Shown: one piece after another, positions 13,203 to 22,896 of the stretch
Numbering within the stretch: the stretch's first letter is position 1
Layout: every line of letters begins with the position of its first letter
Source of the DNA: an uncultured Clostridia bacterium
GTDB lineage: Bacteria > Bacillota > Clostridia > Christensenellales > UBA1242
Reading direction: 5' to 3'
Assembly (NCBI GenBank): GCA_947623775.1
Contig: CANQHL010000008.1
Span: forward strand, 1-26,388
Length of the DNA stretch: 26,388 bases
Translations under genes and position numbers: made by a program
Notes under the pieces: model-generated
What the model was told of the DNA's origin: nothing
The model's input: the letters and a program-made list of their open reading frames with translations, nothing else
The model's database searches: none

Positions 13203-14849
13203 TTAACATAATTCATCTTCATTTTCAAGCGCACTTTGATGCTCTTTTATGTTTTCGAGAGTATCTTGCATTAGTTTTGCAAATTTTAAATATTGTTTTT
13301 CATAGTATGATTTTCCTTTTTGAGTAACATCTACTTTTTCGACATTGAATCCAAATTTTTCTTCCAAGTGGGCAACGATTTCATTTTGATTTTCGCCGTC
13401 AACCAATTTCAAAAATTCACTTGCCATAAATGCCAATGCTTCAACATTCTCTTCACCGAATGTTCGGTTTATGATGTTCGGGTCGTCACTCATTCTGCAC
13501 TTTATAATATCTTTTTTATATTTTTCTAAAAAGTTTTGAAACAGAAGAAAAGCACAACTGTATGATGAAAGTTCATTTCGGTTGTGACAAATTTGGAAGT
13601 TGTCGTTTTTTGCAATTTTTTGCGTTTTTAGTGCAAAATAATCGGTAATTATCTCGTCTAAATCTTTATTTTCCATGTTTTCGTCACCAACATATAGGGT
13701 AAAACCAGATTTTGCGGTGTATTTTCCATTATAAGCTTCACTTAAAGGAGAATTGACGATGTGAGATATTTCATGGAAAATCACAGCATCATTTAATTTT
13801 GTCAGCGGTGGTAGAACGCAAATGCGGGTGTTTTCACCACTAGATGTTTTTGTATGGAAAGAAAATCCTTCAGTTTCGCTATCTAGAACATATTCTGCGA
13901 TTTTTGTTTTTAAAATGTCCTTTTCTTGCTCTGGAATATTCAGGTTATCTATATTTTCAAGTGTGTTGTCACTGGTGTTTGGGATTAATTTCAAAGCCTT
14001 GTTTCTTTTTGCATAAAGTTGATTGACAATTTGGCGGATATTGCCGCTTTCAAACTTTTCCCAGAATGTTTTGTTGATTTGCTGCGGATTTAAAGAAATA
14101 TGCAGCCTTTTTGCGATGATTTGCAGTTGTTTTGATAGATTTTCGCGTTCAAGAGAAGAAACATGGCTGATGGGTTTCAACAAATAATTTTCAAAATCTT
14201 CAAGCATTAAAGTATTTTTGTCAACATCTTTACCAAAAATAATGCTAAGGTGAGAAGATAAAACTTTGCGAAGTTCTTGTGAGTATTCGTTTTGCACTCT
14301 GCCATATTCGGTGTCGTTTAATGGAGAGAGGTGCAATAGGTTTTGTCTTAACACTTGCAAATGTTGTATTTTTGTGGCGTATTCATTATTGTAAAGTTTG
14401 TACAGGGCTTGTATTGAAGAAGTGATAATTTCTTTATTTTTATCGTTTTTTATGAAATTTTCCACGTTTTTTTGTGAAATTTCGCTATTTTTTGTTAATT
14501 TGCCTAAAAATTTTGCAAATTCATACATATCTTCATCTGAAGTTTTTGTGGATAAAACTGCATTGAAGTATTTAAGAGTTTTCAATTCATCACAAGAAAG
14601 ACTTTCCAGCGGATTTTCTACATTTAGCATTTGACATGCGCGTGTGCAAAAATCTTTTGAAATGTTGGCAAGTTGAGCATCAAGCATATTTACCAACTTC
14701 ACCTTGTCGGCATTTTGATTGTCAACGCAAAGAAAAACTGTATCAGCAATTCTTTGTCTGATGCCGGAAGCGTATTCTTTTCCGAATTCTTTTATAAAAT
14801 ATTGAGCAATTTCAGGTAGAAAGTGTTGTATATTTTTTTCTTCATTCAC
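13203..14849 (-). CDS. Second unknown protein with HExxH zinc-protease motif
   Basis: 548 aa, GTG start with AGAGG eight bases upstream; no signal peptide or membrane segment. The metal site is AVIFHEISHIVNS (His359, Glu360, His363) with LDEIITDYFA 36-40 residues later (Glu399, Asp403), the arrangement of a gluzincin-type metallopeptidase. The first 250 residues are helical and coiled-coil-like without known domains. It converges on the HExxH-PRTase operon but shows no obvious sequence similarity to the 624-aa protein outside the motif. Likely an intracellular peptidase or a peptidase-derived scaffold; the target is unknown. Confidence 0.75.
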   Translation of the reverse strand: MNEEKNIQHFLPEIAQYFIKEFGKEYASGIRQRIADTVFLCVDNQNADKVKLVNMLDAQLANISKDFCTRACQMLNVENPLESLSCDELKTLKYFNAVLSTKTSDEDMYEFAKFLGKLTKNSEISQKNVENFIKNDKNKEIITSSIQALYKLYNNEYATKIQHLQVLRQNLLHLSPLNDTEYGRVQNEYSQELRKVLSSHLSIIFGKDVDKNTLMLEDFENYLLKPISHVSSLERENLSKQLQIIAKRLHISLNPQQINKTFWEKFESGNIRQIVNQLYAKRNKALKLIPNTSDNTLENIDNLNIPEQEKDILKTKIAEYVLDSETEGFSFHTKTSSGENTRICVLPPLTKLNDAVIFHEISHIVNSPLSEAYNGKYTAKSGFTLYVGDENMENKDLDEIITDYFALKTQKIAKNDNFQICHNRNELSSYSCAFLLFQNFLEKYKKDIIKCRMSDDPNIINRTFGEENVEALAFMASEFLKLVDGENQNEIVAHLEEKFGFNVEKVDVTQKGKSYYEKQYLKFAKLMQDTLENIKEHQSALENEDELC

Positions 14850-14869
14850 GCTATAAACCTCTTTTTAAT

Positions 14870-14898
14870 ATTTTATCATAAAATTTATATATAATCAA
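14870..14898 (-). promoter_or_regulatory. Promoter of the 548-aa HExxH protein gene
   Basis: Minus strand TTGATT (14898-14893), 17-base spacer, TAAAAT (14875-14870) preceded by TGA, an extended -10. Confidence 0.7.
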
Positions 14899-14977
14899 TA
14901 GTTGAAGTGAAATATTTTAAAGTTTAGGATAATGTTTATGAAAATGTGCAAGATGATGTGTAAAATACTAAAATGAA

Positions 14978-14997
14978 TTGGCAAAAATGCTTGCCAA
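14978..14997. promoter_or_regulatory. Inverted repeat just upstream of the nrnA-like promoter
   Basis: TTGGCAA (14978-14984), spacer AAATGC, TTGCCAA (14991-14997): a perfect 7+7 inverted repeat ending 13 bases before the -35 box. Possible operator for the divergent pair. Confidence 0.45.
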
Positions 14998-15010
14998 CCG
15001 GTGTTTAAGT

Positions 15011-15039
15011 TTGACTTTTTGGCGGGAAAGTGGTATTAT
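15011..15039 (+). promoter_or_regulatory. Promoter of the nrnA-like gene
   Basis: TTGACT (15011-15016), 17-base spacer, TATTAT (15034-15039). Confidence 0.75.
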
Positions 15040-15058
15040 AAAAATGTAAGGAGGGAAA

Positions 15059-16042
15059 ATGAATAGACTGATTGAAGCTATTTCAAATTCAAAAAAGATT
15101 GCACTTTTCACTCATGTCGACCCTGATGCTGATGCACTTTGTAGTTGTTTTTCTTTAAAGAATATAATAAAAAACAATTATGATTTTAAGTACATAGATG
15201 TGTTTATTGATGGGGAAGTGCGAGAACTTTACAATCACATATTAAGAGATGAGGTAATCAATCCAAAACCATTGTCAAGTTATGATATGGCGGTTGTCTT
15301 AGATTGTCCATCAATTGCAAGGACGGGAAGTTGTGCAAGTTTGTTGCAAAATGTACCCATTATTGTAAATATTGACCATCATGATACCAATGAAAAATTC
15401 GGAACATTAAATTATGTTTCGACAAGAGCGTCAAGCACATGTGAACTTGTTTTTATGTTCGCAAAAAACTATCAACTCAGCATTACAAATAGCATAGCCA
15501 GAAATCTTTTTCAGGGGATTATCACTGACACCAATTGTTTTACTTCTCTGTCACTCACAAACCGAACACACAAGGTCGTAAGTGAGCTTATGACATATAA
15601 ATTTGATTATGATAAGATAAAAGAGTACTATTTCAAAACAAACTCTATTGCAAAAACAAAATTATTGTCAAAAGCCTTGCAATCCTTAAAGTTTTATAAA
15701 GGTGATAAAATCACTACGATGAAAATTCCAAATTCTTTATTCACTAAGATTGGAGCAAGTTTTGAGGACACACTTGGTATAGTTGATAATGGTATTAATA
15801 TAGATAAAACCGAGGTTAGTGCAATTATAATCGAAAAAGAGCCGTTAAAATGCTATGTAAGTTTACGCAGCAAGGGTAATGTAGACGTTGGGAAGATTGC
15901 CAAGAAGTTTAATGGTGGTGGAAGTCCTACTGTTGCAGCGTTCCAGAGAGAGGGTGAACTTAAAATTATTGAGACTGATCTTTTAAATGAAATTTGCCCA
16001 CTTGTACCTGATAATGGGGGAACAGACGATCTTTTGATTTAA
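15059..16042 (+). CDS. DHH-family phosphoesterase, NrnA-like
   Basis: 327 aa, the length of NrnA-type bifunctional nanoRNase/pAp phosphatases, which degrade short oligoribonucleotides and 3',5'-pAp. DHH-domain metal motifs are present: FTHVDPDADAL (His19, Asp21, Asp25), VVLDCPS (Asp about 82), NIDHHDTN (the DHH signature, about 105-110) and ITDTNCFTS. The C-terminal DHHA1 domain ends in FNGGGSPTVAAF where the family normally has GGGHxxAAG; the substrate-binding His is replaced by Ser. Activity on the usual substrate may be altered. AGGAGG precedes the ATG. Single gene closed by a bidirectional terminator. Confidence 0.88.
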   Translation: MNRLIEAISNSKKIALFTHVDPDADALCSCFSLKNIIKNNYDFKYIDVFIDGEVRELYNHILRDEVINPKPLSSYDMAVVLDCPSIARTGSCASLLQNVPIIVNIDHHDTNEKFGTLNYVSTRASSTCELVFMFAKNYQLSITNSIARNLFQGIITDTNCFTSLSLTNRTHKVVSELMTYKFDYDKIKEYYFKTNSIAKTKLLSKALQSLKFYKGDKITTMKIPNSLFTKIGASFEDTLGIVDNGINIDKTEVSAIIIEKEPLKCYVSLRSKGNVDVGKIAKKFNGGGSPTVAAFQREGELKIIETDLLNEICPLVPDNGGTDDLLI

Positions 16043-16069
16043 GAGGAAAATAAAAGAAATTTGAAATAC

Positions 16070-16115
16070 AAAAAAGCCATTCAATTGGGGTTAACCACAA
16101 TGAATGGTTTTTTTT
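16070..16115. terminator. Bidirectional terminator between nrnA-like and giant gene
   Basis: AAAAAAGCCATTCA pairs with TGAATGGTTTTTTT (one G-T pair), with an inner TTG.GGT/ACC.CAA helix; T runs result on both strands. It serves the convergent genes ending at 16042 and 16117. Confidence 0.9.
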
Positions 16116-16116
16116 A

Positions 16117-19100
16117 TTAATCATGTCGCCATTCGGCATATAAATCAGTGTTGGAATGTATTTCAATTGTATCTTTGCTTGCACCTACATTCCCGAAAGC
16201 GGAAGTGTATAAGTTTTTGCATTTGGTTGTGTTCCATGCGGCAATGTTGAAGTCGTAATCCACTCCAATATAGGTTCTTGACAACTCAATCTGCAAACTT
16301 TCCGTGCTTATGTTTCCACTTAGGTCAACCACATTATATAATGTTGTGCCTATTATATAGGAACCTTCAAGCACGTACATATCACTTAATGATGCAGTAT
16401 CGCCGCTGCTGCTTACCCACCAACCTGGTTCAACCCATTCGCTGTGGAAAGTAAGTTTGAAGTAAGGTTTGCTTTCTGATGTATAGGTTGCACTGAAAGT
16501 AAGGTCGTGATTTGGTACAACACCGGAATTTACAGTTTCACCATTTGGCGTTTTGTAATCGTGGAAGTGATAACCTATTCGCTTGCTTGGAACATTATTT
16601 TCTTTCACTGTCTCTTCAAAGTCAACAAGTTTTGGTAAATTAAGCTGCGTGCCTTGATAAAGGTCGGAAGAGAAAGTTTTTGTTGTGAACCTGCCGTTTT
16701 CAAGGACATAATATGTGTAACTTACATTGTATTTGTTGCGTATGTAAAGTGTAACATCATGTTCTGGCATAAGTATAGGTCTTGAAGTAGGCAAGATATA
16801 GTTGCTATCGTAGTACCAGCGTGTTGTGCTGTAAATAGGCATATCATTAGAGAAAAGGACTGGTTTGTTTGCTTCATAGTAGCCCGAATATTCTTTATCA
16901 TTATCGTAGATTGTAAGTTTGTATATTTTTTCGCTTGTATAATCAAGTTCCCACTTTGCATAGATGGTAAGATTGTGTGATGGCATTGTTGTAGGAGCAG
17001 GGGTGGAATATTCGCCATCAGTGAACCAGCCTTTGAATGAATAAGTTGAAATTTTGTTGTCTTGACGTACTGAGATTTTTGAATATGATGGAAGATAATT
17101 TTTAAGTTCAAGTGTTTCAAAAATTTGTAAATCAAGCGTTTGACCGCCAACACCTTGTACAACACTTAAAGTGTATTTGTTTAGTGTTTGGTAAGTTTGG
17201 TAGTTTGCATATAAATTTTCGCTTTCTTCTGGAACAATTTCAACCGTCACGCCATTTTTATCTTTCCAGCCCACAAATTCTTGTCTGCAAAGAGTGTTGT
17301 TTTGTTCAACTTCAATGTAACTTTTTGCAATGTCACGTCTAAGCGGTGAGCCAATAAGTGCATAATCACTTGCAATAAGATTTCCGTTGTTGTAATAATT
17401 GATTGTGCGATAGCCCTCTTTGATAATCCATTTTCCGTAGAGGGTTATGTTTTTGGCTGGGATAATGCCTTTTGTAAATTTACTTTCATCAGCGAAGTTT
17501 TTGTTTGTGTACCAGCCTACAAAAGAGTAAACTGTATAATCTATTCCCTCATGTTTTGTGCCAATAATCTTATTTGAATATTTTGGCAATATAAATCTAG
17601 TGTTTTGCGTGCCGGCAACGTTTGGTTGAATGATGTCGTCAAAGCCTGTATCAAATTTTATTGTAAACAATTTTTCTGTGTCTTGTTTCCATTGTTTGTT
17701 TAAAGCAGAGTATTCAACACTTTCCTTTGCCTTGCTTAAAAAGTCCACATATTGATTGAATGTTGTCATGTCAATGTTTATTCCCGGAGTAAGAGTAAGG
17801 GATTTGGATTTTAAATAAAGCGTTGTACCCGAAATCAAAGGCATATCCATATCTAAAGATAGTCCTCCGATTATATTTTTGCCGTCAACATTTTTAACGC
17901 TTGCCCCAACTGCAAAATCTCCCATTTTATCATTGCCGGTGAGTGCATTGAGGTTTAGATTTAACATATAGTAGTCGTTATCTTGAGATGGGCAAGAGAA
18001 ACTGTTTATTATATCTCCTAAATTTGGCGTGTAATCAGAGGCAACGGAGTTTCTGATTGAATTTATTATATCGTAATTGAAACCCGTTCCCCATTGCACA
18101 TAATACAAAATGTCGTTAAACACGCTTTCATAATGTGCTTTGAGTGCTTTTTGATAACTATCTCCGTCACTATTATGTTCATTGCGGTAGAAATAGAAAT
18201 AATTGTCTCTGTAATAAATGTAAAGCATTCTATCTTTAATTGAAAGAGGCTTTATTGCAGTAGGTGACCAAGGTGTATCATTGTTAAGGTTGTAAACAAG
18301 GAGGTTTATCACCGGAATGGCGCCAATTCCTGCTTGCATTTCAATTTTTCCGTCAACCACTTTAAGTTGAATATTGACTGCGATGTCCCAATCAATATCA
18401 ATAATCCCGACCTTTAATTTTATGTTTATCCAGCCTTTAAGTTCAAGTGTTTGATATGAGGACATTGTATTTAAAGCGGCTTCGAAAAGATTGCTTGAAC
18501 CGGATAAATCGATGTATGATTTACTTTTGTCTGGGGAGGTGATTCCGGTGAATTCATGCAAGAAAACGTCAAGATCAAAATGTTCATTACTTGTTGCGCC
18601 TGTATAGAAATTTCTAAATGAAATTTGTGAAAGTCTGCCATTTTTTGTAATCAATAAAACTTCCATTTGTGTTGCTTTTGCACTTGATGATAATGTGTTT
18701 CCATCAAGTATAATTTTAAGAACATTGTTTTCAACATCAATTCTTTCCAAAAGGTTGATAGATGAAAGTGAGATGTTGCCGGAATTTTCAGTGATTAACT
18801 TAATAATTTCATCAATGCTTATATTTTGGCCATTCAAAACATTTTTTGCAGTTGAGACGAGACTGTCCATTTTAAATAGTTTTAAAGCCATTTCAACTAG
18901 TTTTTCAAAATCATTTTGCGAGAGTTTAAGTTTGAGGTTGTTGTAGTCGACGTAAATATTTTCTTTATCACCGCCGGCACGCAAATTCAAGTCAAAATCG
19001 GCTGTTTTTGTGTTTTTAACTCCGCTTATCGATGCGTTTGCATAGAAACTGATTTTTCCTGTCAAATCAAGTTGGAAAAGCATGTCTTGTGCGGTGTAAA

Positions 19101-22100
19101 TTTGCGTGTCTTTTTCATAAACATTTGCGTTTGCCGTGATATTATATTGGTTTGAAGAAATATAATCTTTGAGCGCTTTAACAAAAGGCAAAAGTTCTCC
19201 AATCTTGGTGTATTTTCCTTTAACTTCAACTTCTTCTTTTGTCGATACAACGTTGCATTTAACACTAATATCTTTGTAATTTACATCTATTTGTGACAAG
19301 TCGTTGCCACTAAAGTTGACTTTTCCGATAAAATCACCATATTCAAATTTTAACGCATTGTTTTCAAATTTTAATGTTATATTTTCAAGGAGGTCTGCAA
19401 GGTTGAATTTTGCAAGACTTTCAGTCAATATTGATGATAGGTCAATGTTGAACTCTTCAATCAAAAATTGTTTAACACTTTCAATTTCGTCAAAACCAAA
19501 TTGCAATTTCAAATTGTCTTTTTCAATATATATTGTGTTTCCGACAAGTTTCAAGTTAAGCTGGACGTCGTCAATCTGGGCATTTGCAATAAGGGATAAT
19601 CCGGTTTTATCAATGTTTAGTTGACCATTTAACTCAATTGATGAATAATTTGCCGTGAATTTAAGATAGAGTTGTTTATTATTTATGAGAGTAAGAACTG
19701 ATTTAATTTTGCCCATTAATGTGCTTAAAGGTATGTAGTTTTCCTCGTTTACACCATTTATAACTGCTGGAGAATTGTTTACACTCAATGAAATTTCGGC
19801 ATCTGAAATGTTTATTCTTGCGCTGCTTATTGCACTGTTATTAAAGTTTATTTCAACAAGTGCATTGTCAAACCCGAAAGTCAAATTATCATCTGTAAAG
19901 GTGAGCGTGCTGTTTGAAAGAATTTTATCAATCAAAGTGCTGTCAAATGTAATGCTGTTTACAATGTAAATAATAAGTTCATTTAAATCAGATGAAAGAT
20001 TTTCATTGAAAAGTTTTACAAGTTGTTCAATATCGGAGTAATTGCAAGAGACATGCAAATCTTTATAATCTATGAAAATGGCATTATTTTGTAAAGTCAC
20101 ACTTGCTGTGGTGTTATTGATAAACACCTGCAAAAGTGCTGAAAGAGTTTGATTTTGATGATTTAGCACACCATTTATTGTTATATCCTTATATTGTGCA
20201 TTTAACGTTAAGAAGTGCTTGTCGCATTTTATATATTCGTTCAGTGCGGTTGCCTTTTCAGTTAAAGTTGTAATGGAAGTGTAATTTTCTTTGTTAAATT
20301 GTGGCATAGGTTGTGCGGCATCTTTCACTGAAAGATTTATCGTAAAGTCCAAACCATCAATTTGTAGACTGTTTAAATCATCATTTATAAAGCCGGCATT
20401 AAGTTGTAAATCTTTAAAAGCAAAGGTTATATTGTTTTGTTCAATTTTGAGGACAACACTGTTTAAAATATTTTCAATAATGCTGTTTAAATCCAAATTG
20501 ATTGCAATGTTTGACAAATCGGCGGTTATGGAGTTTTGTAAAATTTTCAATGCCATGTCAAGGTCTCTGCTTGGGAAAGATACAAAACTATCATTCACAT
20601 GCAAATATATTGTGCCATCTTCAATAATCATTCCAAAGAAGTTTGAATCACTTGCAATTTCAATGTTCGCCTTAACTTTTCCCTTTTCATAATTTACAAA
20701 GCCTTTAATTGTGTTTAAAGGTGTGTTTCCTGCAATTTCCAAGTAATATGTTTTATTTTTTATGTAATCATAAGTTTTTGCAATCTTATCTAAAACTATG
20801 CTTGCAGGCGAGTAGTCCTCTTCATTAATAGGGTCAAGTGTTATCTTGCTTGGATAGGAAAGACTGAGTGAAATTTGTGCAACCCCGACATCAACATCTA
20901 TTTTTGTTATCAGTTTATCATAGTAAAGGGTTATTGTCTTATCGTCAAAAAGTGTTATTGTCAAAGAATTTGTGTCTGATGTGATGCTAAGAAGATTTTC
21001 ATTTTTTTGAGGGTCAAGCCAATTTTTCAAGGTTTCAATAATGGAATTTGTTTCAAATTTTAATCCAAATTTTTCAAGAAGAGAAATGATTTCTTCTTTT
21101 GTTCCGCAAAGATTTATGCCATCAAGAGTCAAATATGCGTTGCCGCTAAGATAGTCAAGCGAAATTTCCTTTCCAAAAGCCGACAAATTTAATTTTATTC
21201 GTGTGTCAACGAGGTCGGCGGCGAGTGAAATTTCACCACTTGTTCCACCTATGGCAATTTCGCCTTTTGCCATGATATAATCTTCTTCGGACATGCTTAT
21301 TGCTGCGTCTATTATAGGCAAGGTTTCGGCAAGGTCAAGATAATTGTCAAGAGGCATGCTAGGTTTTATTATTTTTGCCGGAATTGCTGTTGCGACAACA
21401 GATATATTGCCGACATCAGCAGTCAAACTTTCAAAATTGCCATCATTTATAACAAAATCAAAATTTCCAATATTTTTTAAAGTTAACGTTGAAACATTTC
21501 CATTTGTTGTAAAGTTTTCAATGATGCTTAAATCTAGGTTTGAAAGTGTTGAAGAATCATCATTTGTCAAAAGTTGAAGAAAATTTAAATTTAAAAAGTC
21601 CTCTTTTGGTGTTGCCAATATGTCCTTTATCAAATCAATTGGCAAATTCAAGTTAAAGTGAGAATTTAAAATTTCAAGTGCGTCTGGAAGTGAATTTAAA
21701 TCGAATTTAAAATTCAAATTGCCAAGTTCAATGTATAAAACCTTGTCAAGAACAAGCATTTTTGCGTTTTGCCCAAGTAAATCCATTTCATATGTTGCGG
21801 ACAAATCTCTTAAACTTGCATAAAGATTGCCATTAAAAACAAAATCGTCTTTTTTAAATTCAATTCCCATGCCAAACTTGTCAGTTGTAAGGTAGTTTAA
21901 TGTTGAACTTAAAACATCAAACATGGAAGTTACGTCCAAATATAGCTCTTGTGGTTGTTCCACTTCAACATTTTTCGGATAACCCATGTTGAGATCCACT
22001 TCAATTGTTGTGCCGTCAATTGTTGCCTGTGGAATGGAAAGTGATTTGATGTTATAGTTTAAGTCACATACAACTTGCATTGAGCCGACAACGGGAACAT

Positions 22101-22665
22101 TTATATCAAGAATAATAGCATCTTTTTCAACTGTTTCTTCAAGATCGGAAAGCATTCCGAGTATAGTCTCCACATCAAGGTCTTGCAGATTCAATTCATC
22201 TGAGGATAGCGAAACGCCGAGAGAAGTTAAAACTTGGTCAAGCGTGCTTGCCAAATTTGTTGTGTTGCAAGAAAATCTTCCGCTGCACATTTCCAAATAG
22301 AGATTTCCACCTTTAAAAAGAAAATCAATTGGCATGGTTTCTTCATTTATTGTTAAATCTATATTTCCTTGCAATTGAAATTTATCATCTGGGTCGTTTA
22401 GTTTGACATCTCCAGAAATTTTCAACGCAATGTTAACATCGCCAGACGTGGCTAATTCAAGGTCTAAGTGCAGGGCGTCTTTTGAAGATAGGTTTTTGTA
22501 AATTTTGTCAATTTGTGGTGCCACTTCCACTTTGTCACCCAAGGATTCCTTGGTTGGTGAAAGGGAAAGCAAATATAAGCTGCCAACTGCAGCAGCTATT
22601 GTTATAATAACATATAAAAAACTATATCCTATAATTTTTGCTAATCTTCTTGAAAATCTTCTCAT
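16117..22665 (-). CDS. Giant membrane-anchored repeat protein with InlB-type repeats
   Basis: 2,182 aa from ATG 22665 (GGGAG five bases upstream; an in-frame GTG at 22671 abuts that site and is unlikely). A basic start (MRRFSRRLAK) and a hydrophobic segment at about 12-38 form a signal anchor, so the bulk should lie outside the membrane. Residues about 50-1,290 contain seven similar beta-rich modules of 175-200 aa. Each has a strand such as LYLEMCSGRF, LYIELGNLNF, IYLHVNDSFV, IFIDYKDLHV, IYIEKDNLKL or IYVDYNNLKL followed by a D/L helix (centres near 120, 310, 510, 690, 865, 1050, 1240). After a spacer domain come about six InlB B-repeat/Listeria-Bacteroides-type units (YSFVGWYTN, EFVGWKDKNG, YSFKGWFTDG..LTIYAKWEL; about 1,660-2,182), the last ending LYAEWRHD. 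No LPxTG. The modules resemble LolA/LprG-like or AsmA-like lipid-binding beta sheets, which is inference. Confidence 0.85.
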   Translation of the reverse strand: MRRFSRRLAKIIGYSFLYVIITIAAAVGSLYLLSLSPTKESLGDKVEVAPQIDKIYKNLSSKDALHLDLELATSGDVNIALKISGDVKLNDPDDKFQLQGNIDLTINEETMPIDFLFKGGNLYLEMCSGRFSCNTTNLASTLDQVLTSLGVSLSSDELNLQDLDVETILGMLSDLEETVEKDAIILDINVPVVGSMQVVCDLNYNIKSLSIPQATIDGTTIEVDLNMGYPKNVEVEQPQELYLDVTSMFDVLSSTLNYLTTDKFGMGIEFKKDDFVFNGNLYASLRDLSATYEMDLLGQNAKMLVLDKVLYIELGNLNFKFDLNSLPDALEILNSHFNLNLPIDLIKDILATPKEDFLNLNFLQLLTNDDSSTLSNLDLSIIENFTTNGNVSTLTLKNIGNFDFVINDGNFESLTADVGNISVVATAIPAKIIKPSMPLDNYLDLAETLPIIDAAISMSEEDYIMAKGEIAIGGTSGEISLAADLVDTRIKLNLSAFGKEISLDYLSGNAYLTLDGINLCGTKEEIISLLEKFGLKFETNSIIETLKNWLDPQKNENLLSITSDTNSLTITLFDDKTITLYYDKLITKIDVDVGVAQISLSLSYPSKITLDPINEEDYSPASIVLDKIAKTYDYIKNKTYYLEIAGNTPLNTIKGFVNYEKGKVKANIEIASDSNFFGMIIEDGTIYLHVNDSFVSFPSRDLDMALKILQNSITADLSNIAINLDLNSIIENILNSVVLKIEQNNITFAFKDLQLNAGFINDDLNSLQIDGLDFTINLSVKDAAQPMPQFNKENYTSITTLTEKATALNEYIKCDKHFLTLNAQYKDITINGVLNHQNQTLSALLQVFINNTTASVTLQNNAIFIDYKDLHVSCNYSDIEQLVKLFNENLSSDLNELIIYIVNSITFDSTLIDKILSNSTLTFTDDNLTFGFDNALVEINFNNSAISSARINISDAEISLSVNNSPAVINGVNEENYIPLSTLMGKIKSVLTLINNKQLYLKFTANYSSIELNGQLNIDKTGLSLIANAQIDDVQLNLKLVGNTIYIEKDNLKLQFGFDEIESVKQFLIEEFNIDLSSILTESLAKFNLADLLENITLKFENNALKFEYGDFIGKVNFSGNDLSQIDVNYKDISVKCNVVSTKEEVEVKGKYTKIGELLPFVKALKDYISSNQYNITANANVYEKDTQIYTAQDMLFQLDLTGKISFYANASISGVKNTKTADFDLNLRAGGDKENIYVDYNNLKLKLSQNDFEKLVEMALKLFKMDSLVSTAKNVLNGQNISIDEIIKLITENSGNISLSSINLLERIDVENNVLKIILDGNTLSSSAKATQMEVLLITKNGRLSQISFRNFYTGATSNEHFDLDVFLHEFTGITSPDKSKSYIDLSGSSNLFEAALNTMSSYQTLELKGWINIKLKVGIIDIDWDIAVNIQLKVVDGKIEMQAGIGAIPVINLLVYNLNNDTPWSPTAIKPLSIKDRMLYIYYRDNYFYFYRNEHNSDGDSYQKALKAHYESVFNDILYYVQWGTGFNYDIINSIRNSVASDYTPNLGDIINSFSCPSQDNDYYMLNLNLNALTGNDKMGDFAVGASVKNVDGKNIIGGLSLDMDMPLISGTTLYLKSKSLTLTPGINIDMTTFNQYVDFLSKAKESVEYSALNKQWKQDTEKLFTIKFDTGFDDIIQPNVAGTQNTRFILPKYSNKIIGTKHEGIDYTVYSFVGWYTNKNFADESKFTKGIIPAKNITLYGKWIIKEGYRTINYYNNGNLIASDYALIGSPLRRDIAKSYIEVEQNNTLCRQEFVGWKDKNGVTVEIVPEESENLYANYQTYQTLNKYTLSVVQGVGGQTLDLQIFETLELKNYLPSYSKISVRQDNKISTYSFKGWFTDGEYSTPAPTTMPSHNLTIYAKWELDYTSEKIYKLTIYDNDKEYSGYYEANKPVLFSNDMPIYSTTRWYYDSNYILPTSRPILMPEHDVTLYIRNKYNVSYTYYVLENGRFTTKTFSSDLYQGTQLNLPKLVDFEETVKENNVPSKRIGYHFHDYKTPNGETVNSGVVPNHDLTFSATYTSESKPYFKLTFHSEWVEPGWWVSSSGDTASLSDMYVLEGSYIIGTTLYNVVDLSGNISTESLQIELSRTYIGVDYDFNIAAWNTTKCKNLYTSAFGNVGASKDTIEIHSNTDLYAEWRHD

Positions 22666-22713
22666 TTTCACTCCCGGTCAATTTATAAACTATGAACGCA
22701 AGGTGTATCAAGC

Positions 22714-22788
22714 CACAAAATGAACCTAAAAGAGGCAATTTTGTGCTTTTAAATTTCATATGTGGAATAATTCGGCAAATGATTTGCC
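22714..22788 (-). promoter_or_regulatory. Structured leader of the giant gene
   Basis: The roughly 160-base leader on the minus strand can form two hairpins: GGCAAA/TTTGCC (22788-22774) and CACAAAA/TTTTGTG (22745-22714) with an inner CCT/AGG. Neither is followed by a T run, so they are not terminators. Possible mRNA-stability or regulatory elements. Confidence 0.4.
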
Positions 22789-22833
22789 TGCAATATTTTT
22801 ATTTAAGCAATTGTATATAATATTACTAAATCT

Positions 22834-22862
22834 ATTATATTATAAATAAAATCAATTTTCAA
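22834..22862 (-). promoter_or_regulatory. Promoter of the giant gene
   Basis: Minus strand TTGAAA (22862-22857), 17-base spacer, TATAAT (22839-22834). Confidence 0.78.
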
Positions 22863-22896
22863 GTAGAAATTAGCAATTTTTCTAGTATTAGACATG

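Noticed and set aside
16117..22665. Many plus-strand open frames of 60-133 codons inside the giant gene
   Set aside because: They lie antisense to a continuous coding frame, lack ribosome binding sites and look like composition artefacts.
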